A DNA stretch of 38,863 bases from Candidatus Rokubacteria bacterium CSP1-6 (GTDB lineage Bacteria > Methylomirabilota > Methylomirabilia > Rokubacteriales > CSP1-6): NCBI GenBank assembly GCA_001443385.1, contig LDXP01000018.1:1-38863 (forward strand), read 5' to 3'. The notes beneath the pieces were generated by a model. The model had not been told where the DNA came from. It made no database searches and was given only the letters and a program-made list of their open reading frames with translations. The stretch's first letter is position 1, and every line of letters begins with the position of its first letter. Of this stretch, positions 1-7,811 are shown piece after piece. Made by a program: the position numbers and the translations under genes.

Positions 1-899
1 AAAACGAACCCCCCGCCCTCCCGCGGCCGGTCGATCGTCCACCCGGTGAAGCAGCGGGCGACCTCGACCACGTCCTTCTGGGTGTAGCCCCCGTCCACCC
101 CGAGCGTGTGGAGCTCCATCAGCTCGCGGGCATAGTTCTCGTTGAGCCCCTTCGGGCCCTTGCCCCCGGGCCGGCTGGGGAAGTCGCTCTTCACGCTCAT
201 CCAGTTATCCAGATAAAAGAGCATCGCCGGGTGGCGGGCCGTCGCCAGGACCAGGTCCCTGAACTTGCCGAGGGCATGGGGGCGGATGGCGTCCCGCTCG
301 TAGGAGACGAGCATCCACTTCACCGCCCCCTTCCCCGCGAACACGTTGAAGTGGTTGAACCAGAAGTCCACCATGACCTCTTCCAGCTGCCGCTCGCTCT
401 CGATGGCCCGGATCAGTTTGGCGGACTGGAGCTCCCCGATGATCCGGATGGGGCGCTTCTCCGGTGGGAACATCTCCATCATCTCGGCCCGGCTCAGCTC
501 GCCGGTGGCGATCTTCTGGCGGAGCTTCGGGTCGGGCTGGGGGAACTCCCTCATCAGCTCCGCGCTGGTCATGGTCAGGGTCGTCAGGTTCTTCAGCTTC
601 TGCTCCACCGCCCGGTCGGGGATCGCTTCGGGGTAAAGCTGCTGCTGAAGGTAGGCGGCGAGCCCCATGCCCTCGACCCGCTCCACGTCGCCGGGGCGGG
701 GGCCGTAGCCGAGACGGTTCAGGACGTGGAGGATTTTCTGCTCCTCCATGAGCGGCGATGCGGGAAGGGTGATCTGGACAGCCGCGGGAGATGAGGCCGA
801 GACACCCGGGGGAGGCGCCGCGGCCGTCACCCCCGACCAGGCCGCTAGGGCGAGGACCCCCAGGGAAGCCAGCGTCACACGAAGCCAAGTTCGGGCCAT
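1..899 (-). CDS. DUF1800 family protein, partial (3' end outside window)
   Basis: The reading frame opens with ATG at 899 and runs off the left edge, giving about 299 codons. Residues 1-28 look like a signal peptide (basic start, then a Leu/Ala-rich core ending near an Ala-Ala-Ala stretch), so the protein is probably exported. Diagnostic DUF1800 (PF08811) segments are visible: FWFNHFNVF, LNENYARELMELHTLG, and ARCFTGW close to the window edge. Function in the family is poorly defined; its genes usually sit beside a DUF1501 gene, which would lie outside the window. The start lies 57 nt beyond the stop of the alcohol dehydrogenase gene on the same strand, so co-transcription is possible but not shown. 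Confidence 0.9.
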   Translation of the reverse strand, partial: MARTWLRVTLASLGVLALAAWSGVTAAAPPPGVSASSPAAVQITLPASPLMEEQKILHVLNRLGYGPRPGDVERVEGMGLAAYLQQQLYPEAIPDRAVEQKLKNLTTLTMTSAELMREFPQPDPKLRQKIATGELSRAEMMEMFPPEKRPIRIIGELQSAKLIRAIESERQLEEVMVDFWFNHFNVFAGKGAVKWMLVSYERDAIRPHALGKFRDLVLATARHPAMLFYLDNWMSVKSDFPSRPGGKGPKGLNENYARELMELHTLGVDGGYTQKDVVEVARCFTGWTIDRPREGGGFV

Positions 900-956
900 C
901 TCCACCCTCCTTGGCCGGTTAGACGGGGGCGTGTCTCCCCTTGTTTACACTTCCGC

Positions 957-1961
957 CTAGGGGATGACGGCGACTTTGATGGACTCGGGGGAGCGGTGGG
1001 CGGCGAACGCTTCCTGGATGGCGTCCAGGGCGAAGCGGTGGGTCACCAGCGCCTCCACCTTCACCGCGCCGGCCTTGAGCAGCCGCATGGCCTCGGGGAA
1101 CTCGTCTTGATAGATCATCGAGCCCAGGAGCGTCAGCTCCCGCCTCACCACCCAGAAAAAGTGAACCCGGGAGGGCTCGTGAGGCAGTCCGGTCAGGACC
1201 ACGCGGCCGCCGGGGCGCGCGAGCTCCAGGGCCTCCTCCACGGCCTCCGGGGTCCCCGCGGTCTCCACGACGAGATCGACCCCCTCGCGCCCTGAAAACT
1301 TGCGCGCCGCTTCCGCCCCGGGACCGGTCGTAAGGCTGTGAACCGCCTCGGCGCCGAGCTCTCGGGCCAGGGACAGCCGCCGGTCGCTCCGGCTCACGGC
1401 CAGGACGCGCGCGCCCCGCGCTTTCAGGACCTGTACGGCGAGAAGCCCGAGCGTGCCGGCCCCCAGCACCGCGGCGGTCTCTCCCTGCCGCACGGCGCCA
1501 CGCCCGGCGGCACGAACCACGACAGCGAGGGGCTCCGTCAGCAGGAGCTGCTCGGGGCGAAGGCCCGGAGGCGCCGGCCAGCAGCAGCGCGCGGGGATCC
1601 GCGCCAGCTCGGCGAACCCCCCGTCCACGTCGATGCCCACGGCGGTCCGCGACAGGCAGAGGTTCCGGTTTCCCTCGCGGCAGAGGGCGCAGGCGCCGCA
1701 CGAGTAGTTGGGCTCCACCGCCACGGCGTCGCCGGGCTTCACGTTGAGGACGCCGGGTCCCACCGCAACCACGTCCCCGATGAATTCGTGGCCCATGATC
1801 AGCGGGTACCGGACCGGCCGATCGCCGGCCCAGATGCGGAAGTCGGTCCCGCAGAGCCCCGCCGCCCTGACGCGGACGAGGGCCTGGCCGGCCGACGGCG
1901 CCGGATCCGTCGCCGCTTCGACGCGCAAGTCTCTGGGGGCGCGGAGGACTGCCGCTTTCAT
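957..1961 (-). CDS. zinc-dependent medium-chain alcohol dehydrogenase
   Basis: A 334-residue NAD(P)-dependent MDR alcohol or polyol dehydrogenase. The catalytic-zinc Cys is in GLCGTD (about residue 37) and the GHE motif follows in IMGHEFIGD. The structural-zinc lobe has the four-cysteine pattern CGACALCREGNRNLC (about residues 93-107). The Rossmann nucleotide-binding motif is GAGTLGLLAVQ (about 167-177). It is the last gene of the run beginning at 9314 and starts 9 nt after the CoA-transferase stop. That context suggests it oxidises an alcohol, or reduces an aldehyde, arising from the acyl-CoA pathway encoded upstream. The substrate cannot be read from sequence; sorbitol/threonine-dehydrogenase-like enzymes are the closest style. 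Confidence 0.9.
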   Translation of the reverse strand: MKAAVLRAPRDLRVEAATDPAPSAGQALVRVRAAGLCGTDFRIWAGDRPVRYPLIMGHEFIGDVVAVGPGVLNVKPGDAVAVEPNYSCGACALCREGNRNLCLSRTAVGIDVDGGFAELARIPARCCWPAPPGLRPEQLLLTEPLAVVVRAAGRGAVRQGETAAVLGAGTLGLLAVQVLKARGARVLAVSRSDRRLSLARELGAEAVHSLTTGPGAEAARKFSGREGVDLVVETAGTPEAVEEALELARPGGRVVLTGLPHEPSRVHFFWVVRRELTLLGSMIYQDEFPEAMRLLKAGAVKVEALVTHRFALDAIQEAFAAHRSPESIKVAVIP

Positions 1962-1970
1962 GGGGCCACT

Positions 1971-4430
1971 CTACCTGAGCACGCCTTCGGCGATCAACTG
2001 ATGGACCTCGGGCCCGCTCATGCCGAGAAGCTCGCCGAGGACCTCCTGGGTATGCTCGCCCAGGCACGGCGCGCGGCGCAGCCGCCCCGGCGTCCGGGAA
2101 AACCGGAACGGCCACGCCTCGTACGGGGCGCGGCCGATCTCGGGATGCTCGATCCACTGGAACGCGCCGCGAGCGGCCAACTGCGGATCCTTGTGGAGGT
2201 CGGCGCAGGACTGGACGACGCCCGCCGGAATGCCGAGCCGCTGGAGGCGCCGGGCCAGGGCCCGGGCTTCCTGGGCGATGGTCCACCGTCCGATCAGGCG
2301 GTCCAGTTCCTCCGCGTTGCCGCGCCGCGCCTCGGGCATGGCGAAGTCGGGCCGCCCGCACCACTCGGGCTTCCCCATCGCCCCGCAGAGCGCCTGCCAC
2401 TCGGCGTCGTCCCCGCAGGCGATGACGCACCACTGGTCGCTGCCCGCGCACGGGTAGGCGTTGTGAGGGGCCGCCCGATCATCCGCGTTGCCGCGGCGCG
2501 CCGTCACTCTGCCGTTGACGGTGAAGTCGAGAATCGCCGGGGCGAGGAAGTGCAGACTCGCCTCGAACTGGGAGAGGTCCACGTGCTGGCCCTCGCCCGT
2601 CCGGCGTCGGTGATCCAGCGCCGCCAGGAGCGCCGCCGAGGCGAAGTGATGGGCGACGAAGTCCGTGTAGGCGCCGTAGATCATAGACGGCTCCCTGTCG
2701 GGCCAGCCGGTGACCGCGTAAAAACCCGCGAGGGCCGCCGCCAGGGAGCCGTAGCCGGCGTAGTGGGAATGCGGGCCGGTCTGCCCCTGCTGGCACGTGG
2801 AGAGCAGGATGATGTCCGGCTTGAGCGCCTTGAGGTCGGCGTACCCCAGCCCCCAGCGGGCCATAGTGCCGGGCGTGAAGGACTCCACCACCACGTCGGC
2901 CCGCGCACTGAGCCGGCGGGCGATCTCCAGGCCCCTGGGATGGGAGAGGTTGAGCGCCACCGAGCGCTTGCAGGCGTTGTAGTTGGCGAAGAGCTGGCTC
3001 CGGTTGGGCCCCGCCTCGCGGTCCGCCCACGGCGGCAGGGTCCGGCCGGGATCGATGCGGAGCGCCGACTCCAGGCGGATCACGTCGGCGCCGAACTCGG
3101 CCAGGAGGCGACCGGTGATCGGCCCCGTGGCCACCCACCCGAAGTCGAGCACGCGCAGGCCCGCGAACGGCGGCGCCAGCACGTGAGGGGCCACCCACGG
3201 TCCGCCGGGGCCCGCCTGCCACTCGGCGAGGACTTCGGCCGTCTGCTCGCCGATGGTCGGGGCCGGCCGTTGCTTGACGATCGGCGTCAGGCTGAACCTG
3301 GCGAACGGGCCGGGACCCACCGCCGGCCCGTCCGCCCCGCGCCGCCCCAGGGGCAAGAAGAACTCCCGGGCCGCCAGCTGGGCGTTCTCCAGCAGATCTC
3401 GCGTGTCCGCCACCGGAGCGAGGAGGATACCGCGCTTCAGCGCCCCCTCGTACAGCTCCCGCTTCGTCTTTTGCGCGAAGAAGGCGGCCGCGGCGGCCTC
3501 GACCTCATCCAGTTCCGCCTGCCCCCGCTCGCCGGAGGCCAGGAGGTGGGCCGAGTCCCAGGCGCGCCAGTCCCGCTCGCGCATGAAGGCCGGCGCCGTC
3601 CCTTCCTCGTCCATCCAGGCCGTGAGGGCCTCCATGGCCCCCGCCCCGATGGCGCCGCCGCTGGCGATCAGCGCCACGTAGCCGTCGGCGCCGGCGAAGA
3701 TGATCCGCCGCCGAAACCCCGCGTAGCGGGCGTGGACGCCGTCCCGAAACGGAACGTAGCCGTGGAGGCTCGGCAGCCCCGTCTCGCTCATCATCGCCCA
3801 CATCATCGCCGCCTGGGCCGACACCTCGACCCACTGCCCCTCGCCCGTCTGCTCGCGCCAGTGATGCGCCACGAGCGTGCCCACGGCCGCCTGACCCGCC
3901 GCTTGGAGGTACGCCTGCGGAACGCCGATCCGCACGGGAGGCCGATCGCCATCGCCCAGGTGAAACATCATCCCGCTCATCGCCTGGACGATGAGGTCCG
4001 GCCCCTTCCAGTCCCGGTAGGGACCGGTGTGGCCGAACGGGCTGATGGACGTCAGGATGAGGCGCGGGTGGTCCCGGTGGAGCGCCTCCCAGCCGAGGCC
4101 GAGGCCATCCAGGTAGCCGGGGGGAAACGACTCGAGGAGGAAGTCGGCCCGCCGGGCGAGGTCGCGCACCCGGGCCACACCCTCCAGCGTCCCCAGATCC
4201 GCCACCAGGCTCCGACAGTTCTCGGCGTACGCCCACCAGTAGAGGCTTCGCTCGGGATCCGGCGCGTCGCCCGCGAAGGGGCCCTCGCGCCGGGCCGGAT
4301 TTCCCGCGGGAGGCTCGACCCGCACGACGTCGGCGCCGAGATCCGCCAGGATCTTCCCGCACAAAAGGCCGCGGGCGTCGGTCAGGTCCAGAACCCGGTA
4401 GGCCGCCAGCGGCCCGCTCGCCTGCGTCAT
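1971..4430 (-). CDS. tandem (fused) family III CoA-transferase, CaiB/BaiF type
   Basis: At 819 residues this is twice the usual ~400. Two complete CoA-transferase III domains (PF02515) lie head to tail: residues ~8-405 (opening YRVLDLTDARG) and ~420-819 (opening LRVLDFGWVATGP). Each has its own TGEGQ loop. In domain 2 the family's catalytic Asp, which forms the acyl-aspartyl anhydride, is present as Asp590 (GAYTDFVAHH). In domain 1 the aligned position, 21 residues before TGEGQ, is Tyr174 (PQAYLQAAG), so this half is probably inactive or structural. Family members are interlocked dimers, so the fusion may act as a built-in heterodimer. The gene starts 12 nt after the selenoprotein stop. Substrate is unknown. 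Confidence 0.93.
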   Translation of the reverse strand: MTQASGPLAAYRVLDLTDARGLLCGKILADLGADVVRVEPPAGNPARREGPFAGDAPDPERSLYWWAYAENCRSLVADLGTLEGVARVRDLARRADFLLESFPPGYLDGLGLGWEALHRDHPRLILTSISPFGHTGPYRDWKGPDLIVQAMSGMMFHLGDGDRPPVRIGVPQAYLQAAGQAAVGTLVAHHWREQTGEGQWVEVSAQAAMMWAMMSETGLPSLHGYVPFRDGVHARYAGFRRRIIFAGADGYVALIASGGAIGAGAMEALTAWMDEEGTAPAFMRERDWRAWDSAHLLASGERGQAELDEVEAAAAAFFAQKTKRELYEGALKRGILLAPVADTRDLLENAQLAAREFFLPLGRRGADGPAVGPGPFARFSLTPIVKQRPAPTIGEQTAEVLAEWQAGPGGPWVAPHVLAPPFAGLRVLDFGWVATGPITGRLLAEFGADVIRLESALRIDPGRTLPPWADREAGPNRSQLFANYNACKRSVALNLSHPRGLEIARRLSARADVVVESFTPGTMARWGLGYADLKALKPDIILLSTCQQGQTGPHSHYAGYGSLAAALAGFYAVTGWPDREPSMIYGAYTDFVAHHFASAALLAALDHRRRTGEGQHVDLSQFEASLHFLAPAILDFTVNGRVTARRGNADDRAAPHNAYPCAGSDQWCVIACGDDAEWQALCGAMGKPEWCGRPDFAMPEARRGNAEELDRLIGRWTIAQEARALARRLQRLGIPAGVVQSCADLHKDPQLAARGAFQWIEHPEIGRAPYEAWPFRFSRTPGRLRRAPCLGEHTQEVLGELLGMSGPEVHQLIAEGVLR

Positions 4431-4442
4431 TCCGCGTGGGCT

Positions 4443-5234
4443 CTACGCCTCTGCCGGTTCGTGGAAGGCTTCCTCTTCCCAGGAGTCCGTCGGATCGTCC
4501 TCGCGCCACCGGACGGGGACGCGGAGCAGGGTCCCGCCCTCTGTCGCGGTCTCGAGCAGTCGGAGCGCCTCCTTGAGGATCGCCCGCTGACCCACCGGGT
4601 TGTCCGGCTTCCCGCACTGATGGCCGAGGGGAAAATTGACAAACACCGCGCGCGGCGGCCTCAGCAGGGTCGTGATGTCGAGCGCCGAGGACATGGAGAC
4701 CGTCGGGAGCCCGGCCTCCTCGAAGACTCGCGCCATCAGTCCCACGGACTGGTGACAGAGCTGTCAGACGGGAACCAGCAGCGCGGCATCCACCGCCAGA
4801 GCCCGGAGCCGCTCGAGGAGCGCCGGGGCCATCTCCTTCTGGAGGCGAGTACGCATGAAGATCCGCCCCATGAAGGTGAAGGCCGGCGAGGCCAGCTCTC
4901 CGACGAATCCCTCCGCCGCCAGCTCCCTGAGGCGCGAGACCGGGAAGACCGTGTTGACGTCGGTGACCGCCTTGGCGTTCTTCGAGAAGTGGCTGATCCT
5001 GAGATCCCGAGGATCGACGTCGGTGGGAATCTCCCGCCAGGTAAGGTCGTTCTTCACGTCGTCGAAGGGCGCCTGGTCCTTTCGATAGACGCCGCTCGAT
5101 GAGAGGAGCGCGATCCGGCACCGGGAAAGCGGCTTGGGCAGCGGCGTCAACGGGCTCGTCTCGTAGGTGGACCATTGATACGGCGGGTGATCGGGAAAGT
5201 GCAGCCGCACCTGCTCGATATAGCGAACCGGCAT
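4443..5234 (-). CDS. GrdB/PrdB-like reductase, selenoprotein with UGA = Sec157
   Basis: The frame from ATG 5234 to TAG 4443 encodes 263 residues with a single in-frame UGA at 4766-4764. Both sides read as one protein of the glycine/sarcosine/betaine/proline reductase selenoprotein B family (PF07355): before it FTFMGRIFMRTRLQKE and ALLVPV; after it QLCHQSVGLMARVFEEAG, then RAVFVNFPLGHQCGKP. Decoding UGA as selenocysteine gives U-Q-L-C, a redox U-x-x-C motif. A hairpin suited to a bacterial SECIS follows. The start has a good SD (AGGGGAG). The gene sits 22 nt after an SDR and 12 nt before a CoA-transferase, so it is probably an operon reductase with a thiol or carbon-heteroatom substrate. Ordinary gene callers would split it. 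A pseudogene is the alternative, but the conserved frame argues against it. Confidence 0.88.
4737..4766 (-). promoter_or_regulatory. candidate bacterial SECIS hairpin and Sec UGA codon
   Basis: On the minus strand the UGA at 4766-4764 is followed, after 18 nt, by a hairpin. The arms CAGTCC (4751-4746) and GGACTG (4742-4737) pair perfectly around the loop GTG (4745-4743), and A-U and C-G pairs extend the stem beyond one mismatch. A G at the start of the apical loop about 16-37 nt after UGA fits the general bacterial SECIS model. This is a by-eye fold; SelB binding is inferred. Confidence 0.6.
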
Positions 5235-5256
5235 GTCGTGGCTCCCCTGAGTGTCG

Positions 5257-6018
5257 TCAGGCGGCGCTGTGGCCGCCGTCGAGATAGATCGTCTGCCCGG
5301 TCATGAAGTCGGAGGCGGGCGACGCCAGGTACACGGCCAGCGGGCCGATCTCCTCCTCGCGCCCCGTCCGTCGCAGAGGAATGTCTCGGAGCAACCGCTC
5401 CCTGAGCTTCTCGTTCGCAAAGGCATGGGCGTTCATGTCGGTGACGAACCAGCCCGGCGCGATCGCGTTGACCTGGATGTTGTGGCGGGCCCACTCCACC
5501 GCCAGCGTCCGCGTGAAGGCAACGATGCCGCCCTTCGTCGCCGAATAGACCGCGTAGTGCGGGAGCCCCACCGCCGCCAGCATCGAGGCGACATTGATGA
5601 CCTTCCCGCGCTTGGCCGCCAGGAAGTGGGGGGCCGCGGCCCGGCAGCCGTTCAGGACGCCCGTCAGGTTGGTCTCGAGCATCCGACTCCATTCCTCCGG
5701 CGGCCCCTCCGCGAAGGGTCCCACGTGCGCCACGCCGGAATTGTTGACGAGAATATCCAGGCGACCCAGGCCGGTCACGGCCCGCCCCATCAACGCCTCG
5801 ACTTCGGCGAGGATCCGCACGTCGGTGGGCACCACCAGCGCCCTGCGGCCCAGCCTTTCCACTCGATGCGCCGTCTCCTCCAGGTCGGGCTTGGAGCGGC
5901 CGGCCAGGGCGAGGTCTCCCCCCGCCTCGGCCAGGGCCAGCGCCATGGCCCGCCCCAGGCCGCGGCTCGCCCCCGTGACGACGGCGACGCGCCCGTCCAG
6001 TCGCAGCGTCTCAAGCAT
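5257..6018 (-). CDS. SDR family NAD(P)-dependent oxidoreductase
   Basis: A classical short-chain dehydrogenase of 253 residues. It has the cofactor motif TGASRGLGRA near the N-terminus, the structural NNSG (variant of NNAG) near residue 91, and the catalytic Ser-Tyr-x3-Lys set in NVASMLAAVG and YAVYSATKGG. The C-terminal substrate loop begins NAIAPGWFVTDMN. The start overlaps the acyl-CoA ligase stop by 8 nt, and the stop lies 22 nt before the selenoprotein start, so translation is probably coupled. It probably acts on a hydroxy- or keto-acyl intermediate of the pathway. It belongs to the FabG/gluconate 5-dehydrogenase-like branch; the substrate is not determinable. Confidence 0.92.
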   Translation of the reverse strand: MLETLRLDGRVAVVTGASRGLGRAMALALAEAGGDLALAGRSKPDLEETAHRVERLGRRALVVPTDVRILAEVEALMGRAVTGLGRLDILVNNSGVAHVGPFAEGPPEEWSRMLETNLTGVLNGCRAAAPHFLAAKRGKVINVASMLAAVGLPHYAVYSATKGGIVAFTRTLAVEWARHNIQVNAIAPGWFVTDMNAHAFANEKLRERLLRDIPLRRTGREEEIGPLAVYLASPASDFMTGQTIYLDGGHSAA

Positions 6019-7801
6019 AGAGCGAGTCGATGATCTTCTGGAACTTCTCGGTCACGCCCTTCCGCTTCACCTTCAGCGTCGGCGTGAGGAGGCCGTTGTC
6101 CTGGGAGAATTCCTCTGGCAGGATCGCAAACTTCTTGATCTTGGCGTAAGACTGGAGATCGGCGTTCTTCGCCTCCACGATGCGGGCGACTCGCTCCACG
6201 ACCTTCGGGTTCTTGGCCAGGGACGCCGGGTCGGTGGCGAGGATGCCCTGCTCCTTGGCGAACTTCGCCAGCTCCTCGGGGTTGAGCGTGATCAGGGCCA
6301 CCGGGTACGGCCGCCGGTCCCCGTACACCATGACCTGGCTGACGAAGGGATCGCCCTTCAGGAGGTTCTCGATGTTCTGGGGGGCGATGTTCATCCCGCC
6401 CGCCGTCACGATCAGGTCCTTCTTGCGGTCGGTGATAAACAGAAACCCGGCCTCGTCGATCTTCCCGATATCGCCCGTGTGGAACCACCCGCCCGGCTCG
6501 AACACCTCGGCGGTGGCCTCGGGCTTCTTGAAGTAACCCTTGGTGGCGATGTTGCCGCCCCGGGCCAGAATCTCGCCGTCGGCGGCGATCTTCAGCTCGA
6601 CGCCGGGCATGGCCTGGCCGACGGAGCCAAACTTGAAATTATCCTCGCGGTTGAAGGTCAGGGCCGGGCAGGTCTCCGTGAGGCCGTAGCCCTCCAGGAT
6701 GAGGATCCCCGCCGCGTGGAAGAACACCGCGATCTCCCGGGAGAGCGGGGCCCCCCCCGACACCGCAAAGCGCAACCGCCCGCCGAGGGCGTGATGGAGC
6801 TTCGCGAACACCAGCTTGTGGGCGACCCTGTGCTTCATGGCCAGCCCGCCGGGGATCGGCTGCTTCGCCTGCTGGAGCTGGCTCACCTGCCGCCCGATCC
6901 CCATGGCCCAGCGGAAAATCTTCTTCTTCACGGGCGAGCCCGCCTCCACCCCCGCCAGAATCTTCGCGTACACCTTCTCGAACACCCGCGGAACGCTGCA
7001 GATGAAGTGCGGCCGGGTCTCCTTCAGGTTGTCCCCGACCTTGTCCAGGTTCTCGGCGAAGGCGGTGGTGAGGCCCCGGTGAACCCCGATGAACCCCTCC
7101 AGGCGGGCGAACGAGTGGGCCAGCGGGAGGAAGAGCAGATGCACGTCGCCCGGGCCGATCTTGATGATCTGGGCGGTGGAGTTCAAGGAGGCGAGATGGT
7201 TTGCGTGGGTCTGGACCACCCCCTTGGGCGGGCCCGTGGTTCCCGACGTGTAGACGATGGTGGCGATGTCGTCCGGGCGGCCCGACGTGACCCGATCCGC
7301 CAGAAGGCTCTTGAGCCGCTCCGCGTTGTCTCGCCCCAGGCGGCGCAGCTCCTCCCACGTGTGCACCGAGCGCTCCCGCCCCTCGTATCCCTGGATGACC
7401 ACGATCTGCTCGAGGGTGTCCATCTTGCCTCGGGCCTCCAGGGCCTTCGCCAGCTGGGCCGGGTCCTCGACGATGAGGGTCTTGGCGCCGGAGTCGCCGA
7501 CGATGTAGGCGAGCTGCTCGGGGGTGTACGAGGGGTACACCGGAATCGTCGTGCACCCGGCCGAGAAGATCGCGAAGTCCGCCTGCACCCACTCGGGGCG
7601 GCTGGCCGAGAGCAGGGCCACCGCCTCGCCCTTCTGCCGTCCCAGAGCCAGGAGCCCGAGGGCCACTTCCCGCACGGTCTCGCCGAGCTGGCGCCAGGTG
7701 AGCGTCTCCCACTTCCCCGCGCGCTTGACCTGCTGGGCAGGGGCGTCGCCGCTCTTGTCGATCCGGCTCCAGAACATCCGCGCCAGAGTGTCGTCAGCCA
7801 T
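6011..7801 (-). CDS. long-chain acyl-CoA synthetase (AMP-forming)
   Basis: A 596-residue AMP-binding enzyme (PF00501) of the FadD15/ACSL type, forming an acyl-CoA from a carboxylic acid, ATP and CoA. Visible motifs are the P-loop YTSGTTGPPKG (about 180-190), EGYGLTETCP (about 375), GWFHTGDIG, and the hinge region DRKKDLIVTAGG. The C-terminus lacks the shorter PxTxxGK-type ending of small ligases and matches the ~600-residue long-chain class. An AAGGAG ribosome site precedes ATG 7801, only 10 nt after the previous stop. It is the second ligase of the operon, implying at least two acid substrates or chain lengths. Confidence 0.93.
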   Translation of the reverse strand: MADDTLARMFWSRIDKSGDAPAQQVKRAGKWETLTWRQLGETVREVALGLLALGRQKGEAVALLSASRPEWVQADFAIFSAGCTTIPVYPSYTPEQLAYIVGDSGAKTLIVEDPAQLAKALEARGKMDTLEQIVVIQGYEGRERSVHTWEELRRLGRDNAERLKSLLADRVTSGRPDDIATIVYTSGTTGPPKGVVQTHANHLASLNSTAQIIKIGPGDVHLLFLPLAHSFARLEGFIGVHRGLTTAFAENLDKVGDNLKETRPHFICSVPRVFEKVYAKILAGVEAGSPVKKKIFRWAMGIGRQVSQLQQAKQPIPGGLAMKHRVAHKLVFAKLHHALGGRLRFAVSGGAPLSREIAVFFHAAGILILEGYGLTETCPALTFNREDNFKFGSVGQAMPGVELKIAADGEILARGGNIATKGYFKKPEATAEVFEPGGWFHTGDIGKIDEAGFLFITDRKKDLIVTAGGMNIAPQNIENLLKGDPFVSQVMVYGDRRPYPVALITLNPEELAKFAKEQGILATDPASLAKNPKVVERVARIVEAKNADLQSYAKIKKFAILPEEFSQDNGLLTPTLKVKRKGVTEKFQKIIDSLYA

Positions 7802-7811
7802 GATGGTCTCC

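Noticed and set aside
4764-4766. Treating the UGA as a genuine stop that makes a pseudogene
   Set aside because: Family conservation continues in the same frame on both sides with no other lesion, the codon falls in a redox U-x-x-C position, and a SECIS-like hairpin follows.
1338-5102. A plus-strand open frame of about 1254 codons
   Set aside because: It lies antisense to the CoA-transferase, selenoprotein and ADH genes. Its translation is low-complexity Arg/Pro/Gly/His with no domain, the usual shadow of GC-rich coding DNA.
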